A stretch of DNA of 64,000 nucleotides. It comes from Ruminococcus flavefaciens ATCC 19208. GTDB lineage: Bacteria; Bacillota; Clostridia; Oscillospirales; Ruminococcaceae. The stretch is from the NCBI RefSeq assembly GCF_000518765.1, contig NZ_KI912494.1, positions 1 to 64,000 of the forward strand, read 5' to 3'. Shown here one piece after another: positions 51,444 to 59,331 of this stretch. The notes under the pieces are model-generated. The model was not told the origin of the DNA. It saw nothing but the letters and a program-made list of their open reading frames with translations, and searched no databases. How positions within the stretch are numbered: position 1 is the first letter of the stretch; every line of letters starts with the position of its first letter. A program made the translations under genes and the position numbers.

Positions 51444-53168
51444 TTACTCATTATACAGAAGAGAAATCTGTATTGCAATGGCATCATTGAGGGTAATGCC
51501 GTCGTTATTGCCTGTAACATCGGCGTTTATTTTGCCCTGATCTGAGAGCTGATATTTATTCGGATTTGCCAGAGACTGCATTATGATAACTGTATCTGAA
51601 AGATCCTTGCCGCCATCAATATTTGCGTCGCCTTCAAGTGTTGAAACAGGTTCTTCTTCGATCTCTTCTTCGTAATCATCGTACAGCTTTACCTTTAAAG
51701 GCTGAAATTCAGAAGTATCAATGACCTCGTCCTTTTCGGGCTGTCTTACGATAGTGAATTTTCCTGCCTCGTCCTCAGGAGTATGATAGTTTGTTGCGCA
51801 GTACCAGCCGAAGTAAGAATCATATTCAAACCAGCCTGATATATTGATATGAGTGCCTATTTTTAGTTCGTCAAGACCCGGGTTGTTTGTCATGAAGGCA
51901 AACTTGTATCCGCCCTCAACCGTGAATATCTCACCGTATTCTATACCTATTATTTTAACGTCTTCTAACTCAGGGGCATACTGCATCATGTGATCAGCAC
52001 AAAGTCTTTTATCTATTATCTTGCGCTTGCTGAAATCCTTCTTTATCTCCATTTCAGCATATTGCTCGTAATCCGGGTTTGCGGAAATGAGCTCATAATC
52101 ACCTGTGAATGCATAAAATTCATCTGCATTTGCGAAGTATTGGAAAAATCCCGAAACTCTTATAACATCGCCTCTGCCAAGCTCATACGGATCATGTTCG
52201 GCCGTGCTAAAGCCCCATCTTGTTCCGTCCTCGGCAACAATGATAAATGAGTCGATTTCCTTTACGGTTATTTCCTTATTAAATTTGTAAAGTGTGTAGT
52301 CATAGTAATGAACGGGATATTTGCCTTCGGGCTGCTTGCCGTCGAAAAGGTATCTCATTTCGGCAGCAGTAGTTGTGGTAGTAGTAGGGCAGGTAGTTAT
52401 ATCGTTGACATTAGTGGTAGTAGTAACGATCTCTGTTTCTTCGACCCAGTTACCGTCCTCATCTTCATAACCGCCATATCCGTTATAGCCGATCACGTAG
52501 TCGCAGATACCCATATAGCTGTCAACATTATAGAACATATCGCTGTCCTTGTCGTAAGCGAATTCCCCTTCAAGGCTTATGCAGTTGTTCTTTTTGAACA
52601 TATCGGTGTAATTTTGCAGACCGCTGCTTACGTACAGCTTCATACCGTTATCGACAGTTATAGTGTCCTTATCTGCATCAATTACATAAGTTCCGTACGA
52701 GCCGAACTCAAGATGCGGCATTTCTGCTATCTTTGCTTCCAGCTCCTTGTCCTGCTTTGTCTCGCTCTGAACGAGCTTTATATCAGCTGTGCAGTTAAGG
52801 TAAAGGTCCTGAGTCTCACTGTAAGCAAATTCACCTGAAATGCTTATCTTATTGCCCTTCTGGAACATACCTGTATAGACCTTTTTTTCGCCGCTGTTTA
52901 CGTAGAGCTTTTTGCCGTCATCAAGTGTGATGACTTCGTATGAAGCGTCAACTACTTCTGCGCAGTCATATTCAAGATCAACTCGCGGGAGCACGATTCC
53001 GCTTGACGGCTGTGGTTCTTCGTTCGGGTCGGGAGGATCAATACCTATCGCAACTATGATAGAAGGTTCGTCAGGAGCGGCGTTTGCTGAAAGAGCAGAA
53101 GTATTGATCTGTGGAACGACAGCCATTGCGCATGACAACACAACGGCTATACTTCTTTTGATGTTCAT
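51444..53168 (-). CDS. secreted dockerin protein with four tandem repeats shared with the divergent anti-sigma factor
   Basis: 574 residues from ATG 53168 (MNIKRSIAVV), after AAGGAGGTATTTATC. Signal peptide (1-31), four related beta-rich domains (about 67-125, 152-218, 290-360, 400-460) and a C-terminal dockerin (about 512-574, LANPNKYQ). Each domain runs from a strand like DTITVDNGMKLYV to an SGEFAY or EGEFAYDK strand. The anti-sigma protein at 54254 has two copies (SGSFAYDK; EDGQKWIFST against EDGTRWGFST here). The gene diverges from that sigma/anti-sigma operon and has the same promoter. No catalytic motif; the fold resembles OB-type ligand-binding domains (inference). Confidence 0.83.
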   Translation of the reverse strand: MNIKRSIAVVLSCAMAVVPQINTSALSANAAPDEPSIIVAIGIDPPDPNEEPQPSSGIVLPRVDLEYDCAEVVDASYEVITLDDGKKLYVNSGEKKVYTGMFQKGNKISISGEFAYSETQDLYLNCTADIKLVQSETKQDKELEAKIAEMPHLEFGSYGTYVIDADKDTITVDNGMKLYVSSGLQNYTDMFKKNNCISLEGEFAYDKDSDMFYNVDSYMGICDYVIGYNGYGGYEDEDGNWVEETEIVTTTTNVNDITTCPTTTTTTAAEMRYLFDGKQPEGKYPVHYYDYTLYKFNKEITVKEIDSFIIVAEDGTRWGFSTAEHDPYELGRGDVIRVSGFFQYFANADEFYAFTGDYELISANPDYEQYAEMEIKKDFSKRKIIDKRLCADHMMQYAPELEDVKIIGIEYGEIFTVEGGYKFAFMTNNPGLDELKIGTHINISGWFEYDSYFGWYCATNYHTPEDEAGKFTIVRQPEKDEVIDTSEFQPLKVKLYDDYEEEIEEEPVSTLEGDANIDGGKDLSDTVIIMQSLANPNKYQLSDQGKINADVTGNNDGITLNDAIAIQISLLYNE

Positions 53169-53308
53169 GATAAATACCTCCTTATGAACGTGATAGTGTC
53201 GTGCAGGCATGATTTAGGGAGACGTCACGCCTGCATCAACGGGGGGGAATGTACTTTCGGGAGCGTCCTCTCAAAAGTATATAGAAAAATGCGGTTTTAA
53301 AACCTTTA

Positions 53309-53345
53309 CACTTATTAGTCTTTAAAAAATAAAAAAACACTCACC
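53309..53345 (-). promoter_or_regulatory. ECF promoter of the 51.4-kb dockerin gene
   Basis: Minus strand GGTGAGTG (53338-53345), 16 nt, AGACTAATAAGTG (53309-53321). Confidence 0.75.
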
Positions 53346-53394
53346 AATTTCAAAAAATTTTTTTTGTGAAGTAAAAAATAATGCAGAAATTGGC

Positions 53395-53423
53395 TTGACC
53401 TTATTTTGATAAAGTATTATAAT
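53395..53423 (+). promoter_or_regulatory. SigA promoter of the 53.5-kb sigma gene
   Basis: TTGACC (53395-53400), 17 nt, TATAAT (53418-53423). Confidence 0.7.
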
Positions 53424-53484
53424 AAAATATGGATAATTGTGGCGTTTGGTATTAATTAGTCAAAAAATAAAAATATAATTTTTA

Positions 53485-53518
53485 TGTGAGTGTTTTTTTA
53501 TTGTTAAGAGACTAATTA
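53485..53518 (+). promoter_or_regulatory. ECF promoter of the 53.5-kb sigma operon
   Basis: TGTGAGTG (53485-53492), 16 nt, AGACTAATTA (53509-53518), matching the divergent dockerin promoter in -35, spacing and -10. Confidence 0.75.
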
Positions 53519-53544
53519 TATATAGTGTATAGGAGGAGTGCTGG

Positions 53545-54279
53545 ATGTTATTTGAAAACAGATACTCTCCGTCAGAACGTAATGTGAGATACAGCAGTGG
53601 TGCAGCTGTATACCGCAGCGTATTTGCCGCAGTACAGGACATAATTATGCAGACGGGCTGCCTTACGGTCATGGAAAAGCTTTTTGAGGCAACGTCTGCC
53701 GACAGTATTAGAAGCGAAAAAGGTGCAAACAATTACAACAGATTTATAAATGGCGATAACGACGGAATGACGGAGGTCATACGGGAATACAAGGACGGTC
53801 TTTCTCTTTATATAAACAGCATGGTGCGGAATATCTGCGAAGCAGAGGAGCTTATGGAGGAGACCTTTGTCGAGCTTATTATGAAAAAGCCTAAGTATTC
53901 AGGCAAGAGCTCGTTCAAGACATGGCTTTATGCTATAGGAAGAAACATTACTTATGATTATTTAAAAAAGCGTTCAAAGAATTATGACCTTCCCATTGAT
54001 GAGCTGTATGATATTTCAGATGAAGAGAATCTTGAGAAGTCGTACATACAGCAGGAGCAGAATATAGCTTTATACAGGGCTTTGGGCAGTGTCAACACTG
54101 ATTACGGACAGGCATTGCATCTTGTATATATCGAAGGACTAAGCATAAAGGAAGCAGCTCAGGTGATGAAAAAGACTAAAAAGCAGGTCGAAAATCTTGT
54201 TTGCCGCGGAAAAAAGGCAATGAGAGCACAGCTTGAGAAGGAGGGCTTTGTTTATGAAGGATTATATTCAAGTAAGTGA
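53545..54279 (+). CDS. ECF sigma factor, group 1, with N-terminal extension
   Basis: 244 residues, about 60 longer than its three paralogues. The shared part begins near residue 60 (GANNYNRFINGD) and has region 2 (EELMEETFVELIMKKPKYSG, KTWLYAIGRNITYDYLKK) and region 4 (YGQALHLVYIEGLSIKEAA). The extension is supported by the ribosome site AGGAGGAG just before ATG 53545 and by the -10 only 26 nt upstream. A shorter start at 53671 would lack both. The extension is unassigned. It overlaps its anti-sigma gene by 26 nt. Confidence 0.88.
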   Translation: MLFENRYSPSERNVRYSSGAAVYRSVFAAVQDIIMQTGCLTVMEKLFEATSADSIRSEKGANNYNRFINGDNDGMTEVIREYKDGLSLYINSMVRNICEAEELMEETFVELIMKKPKYSGKSSFKTWLYAIGRNITYDYLKKRSKNYDLPIDELYDISDEENLEKSYIQQEQNIALYRALGSVNTDYGQALHLVYIEGLSIKEAAQVMKKTKKQVENLVCRGKKAMRAQLEKEGFVYEGLYSSK

Positions 54280-55384
54280 AAGCGTCTTTCGTAAAGCTGA
54301 GGAGCGCATGGCAGAGAAGAAACGCCGTTCAATGAAGGTGAAGCGAAATACTTTAGCTGCGACCGGTGCGGCGGCTGTACTTTTCGTAGTTCTTATGCAG
54401 AATGAGGAAATAAGCAATGCAATCAAGTCATTCCCTAAATTTGTAAGCAGTATGTGGTCGGGTGATGAGCCTACAACTACTCAGATGACCACACAGCCAA
54501 CAGTAACGACTACTGCCGTAGTGACTACAACGCAGGCTGTGACAGATACTACCGAGACTACTACTGAGGAAACCACAACGACGACTACTACTACAACTAC
54601 ACAGCCTGTTACAACAGAACCGCCCATAGTTACGACTGTATCGCCTATAGACGGGCTTCCGAGAATGAGATCGGGTTCATGGAGCGAAGAGGTCGTTTCA
54701 GTGACGAATGATACACTTACCTTTGCAAACGGAATGACTATCAACTTTGCATATGGTTCACCTGATTTCAGGAATCAATTCAAAGTAGGGGACGAAATAA
54801 TATATTCAGGCAGCTTTGCATATGATAAAAGCAATAAGATATATTATTATCTCAGCGAGGGACGATTTGAAAAATGCGGCGGGCTCTCTGTGCAGTCGGC
54901 TTATCATGAAGAGCAGGAAACCGAGAAAACAACGGAATATCACAATGAAAATAATGATTATCAACAGTACGATGATCACGAGGGATATCCTGAGGATTAT
55001 CCCGAAGATTATGACGACTATGAAGATTACGAAGACGATGATTACGGAGATTATGTAGATAAGCCGTTTGAGTATGTAGATGACGGAACTCCTGCAATGG
55101 ATTATGCAGAGATAGTAAATGACCCTGATTTTGAATTTCAGGACAGAAACTTCTATAAATTAAAGGTCAATGGTATAAAGGTCAAGAGCAAAGAGGGTGC
55201 GTATATTATTTCCGAGGACGGTCAGAAGTGGATCTTTTCCACTCATAGCCTTAGCGGCATGACTGAAAGCGAGGTCTATGGTATAAAAGAAGGCGATGTC
55301 TTGAATATAGAAGGATATTTCTATTATCTGGCATTTGACGGCTCTATCTATAATCTTGAAATGAAGATAGAAAAGGTAAAATAG
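54254..55384 (+). CDS. transmembrane anti-sigma factor with two dockerin-protein-like domains
   Basis: 376 residues from ATG 54254 after AAGGAGGGCTTTG. Cytoplasmic helix (1-31, EKKRRSMKVKRN), membrane segment (about 32-48), Thr-rich linker (about 73-128), first beta-domain (143-205), an Asp/Tyr-rich acidic linker (234-270) and a second beta-domain (297-372). Both beta-domains resemble the repeats of the divergent dockerin protein at 51444. The acidic linker could bind calcium or cell-wall polymers (inference). It should hold its sigma factor at the membrane. Confidence 0.82.
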   Translation: MKDYIQVSESVFRKAEERMAEKKRRSMKVKRNTLAATGAAAVLFVVLMQNEEISNAIKSFPKFVSSMWSGDEPTTTQMTTQPTVTTTAVVTTTQAVTDTTETTTEETTTTTTTTTTQPVTTEPPIVTTVSPIDGLPRMRSGSWSEEVVSVTNDTLTFANGMTINFAYGSPDFRNQFKVGDEIIYSGSFAYDKSNKIYYYLSEGRFEKCGGLSVQSAYHEEQETEKTTEYHNENNDYQQYDDHEGYPEDYPEDYDDYEDYEDDDYGDYVDKPFEYVDDGTPAMDYAEIVNDPDFEFQDRNFYKLKVNGIKVKSKEGAYIISEDGQKWIFSTHSLSGMTESEVYGIKEGDVLNIEGYFYYLAFDGSIYNLEMKIEKVK

Positions 55385-55394
55385 ATCATATCAA

Positions 55395-55424
55395 AAAAAC
55401 AGACTCCGTATGGAGTCTGTTTTT
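55395..55424. terminator. bidirectional terminator
   Basis: AAAAACAGACTCC, GTA loop, complement and T-run, between two convergent anti-sigma genes. Confidence 0.8.
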
Positions 55425-55431
55425 CTATTCG

Positions 55432-56676
55432 TTAATACTTGTGATAGAAGTCCTTTGTAAGCTCATCGAGCCATTCAACGTCCTCGGGCTTGACTTCGCT
55501 GAGTTTTGCGTTCCATTCTTCCTCTGTACATTCTTCACGGTTTATAGTATAAACTTCTTTATCACCGACAACTGTGCATTGAAGCTGAGTTTGAAGTTCT
55601 AGTTCATTATTTTCATTGAGTTTAAATACCAAATAGATAGTAGGTGAGGAATTAGCTTTTATTATGACTATACCGTTTTTATTGTTATGGTGAACCCAGA
55701 TATTTTCTGATTTTGTAGTGATAGCTTCATATTTATTACCTTTTAAAGCATAAAGCTCACATACGCTGCTTGATTCGGGAGCATTTGATGTGAAATACTG
55801 TATAAACAGCTCAGGTATATCATCGCCGTTGATGTCGTATTCGCAATAGAAAGCGTCAGTGATGTTGTCATCGGCATTGTCGATGAATTCCTGCAAGCAC
55901 TGATTTAAAAGGTCTACATGGTTATTGCCGTACTTCAAGTCGTCAGAGGTCAGACCGTATGCGGTATTGCAGTTTGAGAGCTTGTCAGTAAGAGCTATGG
56001 CAGTTTCAGCATCAAAGTTTCCGTGTATCATGAAACCTGTAGACATAATTCCATCGACTATACGTGTAGAAATACATTCACCGTCTACCCATATGGATAT
56101 GGGAGTTTCTGTGCCTGCGATCTCTGAGGTAGCCTCTGCAAATAGCTGTTGACCTTCTTCGTCAAATGCTACTTGTATAGCATATTCTGATCCGTCGTTT
56201 TCGTCAAGCAAACACATTTCAGCCTTTTTAATATTACTTCCCGTTAGTATAACAGGACTTTCGGGACTGTCGCCCTTGCGGAAAAATACTTCATGCTGTT
56301 TGATGCTGTCAATCGGAAGAGAAGTAGATTCTTCGCTTACGGTAGTTTCTTCTATATCCGAGCCGTTAATACTGCCATTCCTGTGCAAAAGAGCTGCACC
56401 GCCTGCGATACCGCCTACAATAGCGATACAAGCAGCAACGGCAGTGAATACCTTCCGCATAGTCCTCGGACGGTAAGGCTCAGAACCGCTTACGGTATCC
56501 TCGTTATGGTCTGCAATGTCATTATTATTTATATTGAACTTTCTTCTGCTCATTTCCAGTATTTTTTTCTTTTCATCGCTGCTTACAGGAGCGATTTTTT
56601 TGGAAAGAGACTCTAATTCGCTGAGTTCGGCATTCTCGATGATACCGAAATCAATTTCTTTGTTGTTGTCTTTCAT
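55432..56676 (-). CDS. transmembrane anti-sigma factor with SecD-head-like and EF-hand-like ectodomains
   Basis: 414 residues. Cytoplasmic part (1-72) with TVSGSEPYRPR at the membrane, one membrane segment (about 74-97), then a domain (about 140-236) like the periplasmic head of SecD/SecDF: FDEEGQQLFAEATSEIAG, ISIWVDGECIS and FMIHGNFDAETAIALTDKL. A second domain begins near 255 and has DINGDDIPEL (281-290), an EF-hand-like calcium loop also found in the 57.5-kb paralogue. Coupled to its sigma gene by a 4-nt overlap. The SecD similarity is from motif recall. Confidence 0.78.
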   Translation of the reverse strand: MKDNNKEIDFGIIENAELSELESLSKKIAPVSSDEKKKILEMSRRKFNINNNDIADHNEDTVSGSEPYRPRTMRKVFTAVAACIAIVGGIAGGAALLHRNGSINGSDIEETTVSEESTSLPIDSIKQHEVFFRKGDSPESPVILTGSNIKKAEMCLLDENDGSEYAIQVAFDEEGQQLFAEATSEIAGTETPISIWVDGECISTRIVDGIMSTGFMIHGNFDAETAIALTDKLSNCNTAYGLTSDDLKYGNNHVDLLNQCLQEFIDNADDNITDAFYCEYDINGDDIPELFIQYFTSNAPESSSVCELYALKGNKYEAITTKSENIWVHHNNKNGIVIIKANSSPTIYLVFKLNENNELELQTQLQCTVVGDKEVYTINREECTEEEWNAKLSEVKPEDVEWLDELTKDFYHKY

Positions 56677-57257
56677 AATTCTGCCTCCTTCAAAGATATA
56701 TCGAGTTCAGCCAGTTTATCTTTGATCCGTCTAATGGCTCTTGAGCATCTTACCCTGACAGCGGCAGGTTCAAGGGAAACAGTTTCCGCAATTTCCTTTG
56801 AATTCATGCCGTAGTAGTATTTCTGGATTATGATAGTTGAATCAGGTTCTCCAAGCTCTTCAACGAGTCTCAGAAGAGTCCTGCGAAGCTCCGCGCGTTC
56901 AGCATTGTGTGCGATGTCGGTATCATCGCGTATATTGTCCGCGTCACCCTCTTCAAGTGAGACAGTACGTCCGCTTTTTGAGATAATGCTATGGAACATA
57001 TTTATAGCCTTCCTTATAGCGACAGTGCTGATGAAGCCTTTTATATTTTCGTTCTGTTGTTCTGAGTTTTGAGTGAAGTAAGAGAATATATCCGCGAAAA
57101 CATCACTGACGCATTCTTCGATATCTTCCTTTGTCGCGCAGCTTCTCAGCTTATTGAAAACGATCGTATAAACGTAGCTGAAATACTCATCGAACAGGGC
57201 ATTCTGAGCTTCCTGCGGAGATTTTCTGAAAAGTTTCCGGTAATCCTTATCTGTCAT
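56673..57257 (-). CDS. ECF sigma factor, group 2
   Basis: 194 residues. Region 2: KEDIEECVSDVFADIFSYF; GEPDSTIIIQKYYYGMNSKE precedes the region 4 helix AVRVRCSRAIRRIKDKL. The first 50 residues (MTDKDYRKLFRKSPQEAQNA) match the 58.7-kb paralogue closely. The start follows GGGGGGATCTGCC. Confidence 0.9.
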   Translation of the reverse strand: MTDKDYRKLFRKSPQEAQNALFDEYFSYVYTIVFNKLRSCATKEDIEECVSDVFADIFSYFTQNSEQQNENIKGFISTVAIRKAINMFHSIISKSGRTVSLEEGDADNIRDDTDIAHNAERAELRRTLLRLVEELGEPDSTIIIQKYYYGMNSKEIAETVSLEPAAVRVRCSRAIRRIKDKLAELDISLKEAEL

Positions 57258-57301
57258 GGCAGATCCCCCCTTGTATATGAAAAGTAGTTATGCGCATTTC
57301 C

Positions 57302-57343
57302 GCTTTCATAATATATACTCAAAGAGAACAGATAAAGTGCAAC
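57302..57343 (-). promoter_or_regulatory. candidate group 2 ECF promoter of the 56.7-kb sigma operon
   Basis: Minus strand GTTGCACTT (57335-57343), then GTATATATTATGAAAGC starting 17 nt later (end 57302). The TATGAAAGC end is shared with the sites near 46.1, 47.8 and 59.3 kb. Confidence 0.5.
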
Positions 57344-57423
57344 AAAAAATATTCTACCACATAAATAAATCAATCCTGTAGGACGACCATTGACCGTTCG
57401 CATATTGATCTGATGCAAACATG

Positions 57424-57449
57424 AAAAAAGGCGCACGATCGTGCGCCTT
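57424..57449 (-). terminator. terminator of the 57.5-kb anti-sigma gene
   Basis: Perfect palindrome built on AAGGCGCACGA (57428-57449); on the minus strand it is followed by a T-run. Confidence 0.75.
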
Positions 57450-57455
57450 CTCTCA

Positions 57456-58697
57456 TTATAATGCAGGATAGTCATAAGAATTTTCCTCATACATTTCTGC
57501 TTTGATGTTCTTGTCAGCATAGAATGTTTCAGCGTTCATCCGATCTCCGGGAAGATTGCCGATTTTTGAACTGTCGTATATAGGATTATCGCTATTAATA
57601 TACCTATCGTATGTGTTAACCAATTCGCCGTATTCATAATAACCCTGATAATTGAACTGAGCAACGTTAGTAAACGAATTATCACTGTCGAATTTTATTT
57701 TTCGTGTAAAGTTGTATCCTGACTTGTCCTCAAGGTAAAGACATTTATCCTCCTGATTGTAAGTCATCCACTGAGCATCTATATAAAGGATCATTTCGTA
57801 GCCGTCTATGTCGCAGCCTTTTACTGTTGGAGCTATGAACTCATTTCCGTCATAGATAAACATTATTGTTCTTGCTCCGCTTTCGCCTCTCATATCATAA
57901 GAGATAAAGAGTTCAGGAACTGAATCGCCGTTGATGTCGCGCATATCAGCCTTTATGTCCCATATAGGTGATGTGTCTATCTCAACTTCATATGGGCTGG
58001 TCGATTTACCGTAACCATAGAAGTTCTTGCCGAACATGAACTTATCCATAGCTTTCTGAAAAGCCGCATCGAGCTTTTCCTGAGTAGCCTCGGCAGGATC
58101 TATTGAGTCATATTTCGATATCCATTTCGGATCAATTTCAGTTACGACAGGTTCTGTATTATTTACAGGAGCTTCATTCGCAGCTGCGGCTGTAGTAATT
58201 TCGGCAGAAGTAACAGTGTTCACATTTGTATCTGTAACAGTAGTCTTTGCAGCTGCTGTACTCTTGGTTGAAGCAGCTGTACCTGTTTCGGTCGCAGTTG
58301 TATTTACGGTAGTTCCGGAAACTATGGTAGTAGTAGCCTTTTCAAGGGGCTCGGGAGTATCAGGTGAATCTCCGTTGTTTCTGCCAAACATATAAATGCT
58401 TCCGCAAACCAGTGTCAGTGCAGCAGCAGAGCAGAGGACAGTATATATTATCCTTGAAATGCCCTTGCGGCTGTAGTTTTCAACGCCTGTAACAGCGTCC
58501 TCGTTTTCTGATATATTTTCATTTCTTTGTTCTTTGTCAAGCATTTCTTTTTCCACTTTGTATTTCTTATTTGTGATCTTTAGCATACGGTCTCTTGCAG
58601 ACTTGTCTATCATCATATTATCAGCACCTATTTTCTCAAGGTCATTGATATCGGAGTTTTCAAGGACATCAAAGCCTATTATTTTGTTATCCTTCAT
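57456..58697 (-). CDS. transmembrane anti-sigma factor with EF-hand-like ectodomain
   Basis: 413 residues. Cytoplasmic part (1-80) with AVTGVENYSRK at the membrane, membrane segment (about 81-104), Thr-rich linker (about 120-185) and an ectodomain (about 190-413). The ectodomain contains DINGDSVPELFISY (254-267), very like DINGDDIPELFIQY in the 55.4-kb paralogue. It lacks the SecD-like domain of that paralogue. Coupled to its sigma gene by a 4-nt overlap. Confidence 0.78.
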   Translation of the reverse strand: MKDNKIIGFDVLENSDINDLEKIGADNMMIDKSARDRMLKITNKKYKVEKEMLDKEQRNENISENEDAVTGVENYSRKGISRIIYTVLCSAAALTLVCGSIYMFGRNNGDSPDTPEPLEKATTTIVSGTTVNTTATETGTAASTKSTAAAKTTVTDTNVNTVTSAEITTAAAANEAPVNNTEPVVTEIDPKWISKYDSIDPAEATQEKLDAAFQKAMDKFMFGKNFYGYGKSTSPYEVEIDTSPIWDIKADMRDINGDSVPELFISYDMRGESGARTIMFIYDGNEFIAPTVKGCDIDGYEMILYIDAQWMTYNQEDKCLYLEDKSGYNFTRKIKFDSDNSFTNVAQFNYQGYYEYGELVNTYDRYINSDNPIYDSSKIGNLPGDRMNAETFYADKNIKAEMYEENSYDYPAL

Positions 58698-59272
58698 ATA
58701 TTTCCCTCCTTCAGGTCATAGCCTTCCGCAGAAAGCAGTTCTTTCAGTTTTTTCAGTGCTCTGCTGCATTTCACTCTTACAACAGCAGGTGACATACTAA
58801 GCTTCTGCGCTATTTCAGTGGAATTCATGTTGTAATAATACTTTTGTATTATCATTGTAGACTCGGGTTCTCCGAGATTTTTTATTAGCTTTAGCAGTAT
58901 ACTGCGAGTTTCGGAGCGTTCTGCATTTTCTTCCATGCGTTCATTGTCTGCAAATTCCGTAGTTTCGTCCTCGATATAAACAGTGGAATTGCTTTTGGAA
59001 GAAAGCTTGCGGAACATCTGTATAGCCTTTCTGCTTGCAACAGTGCCTATAAAGCCTTTAAGGTCTCCGTCGAATTTTCTTTCTCTGTCATAGCTTATAA
59101 ATACTGCGGAGAAAGTATCTCCCACACATTCTTCTATATCCTCGCGGCTTCCGCAGCTTCTGAGCTTATTGTAAACTATAGCGTATACATATTTGAGATA
59201 CTCGTCAAACAGAGCAGTCTGAGCTGCCTGCGGTGACTTTCCGTACATAGTACGGTATTCTTTATCTGTCAT
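58694..59272 (-). CDS. ECF sigma factor, group 2
   Basis: 192 residues. MTDKEYRTMYGKSPQAAQTA, region 2 REDIEECVGDTFSAVF, GEPESTMIIQKYYYNMNSTE, region 4 AVVRVKCSRALKKLKELL. The start follows GAGGTGGTAAT. Paralogue of the sigma gene at 56.7 kb with the same gene order, indicating a tandem duplication of the pair. Confidence 0.9.
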   Translation of the reverse strand: MTDKEYRTMYGKSPQAAQTALFDEYLKYVYAIVYNKLRSCGSREDIEECVGDTFSAVFISYDRERKFDGDLKGFIGTVASRKAIQMFRKLSSKSNSTVYIEDETTEFADNERMEENAERSETRSILLKLIKNLGEPESTMIIQKYYYNMNSTEIAQKLSMSPAVVRVKCSRALKKLKELLSAEGYDLKEGNI

Positions 59273-59331
59273 ATTACCACCTCTTCTGAGTTGTTAGATT
59301 TATTAAAAAGCTTCCGATCGGTTTGTTATGT

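Noticed and set aside
53451-53461. Further GACTAATTA match on the minus strand near 53.45 kb
   Set aside because: No GTGAG-type -35 lies 16-17 nt upstream of it; probably chance in AT-rich DNA.
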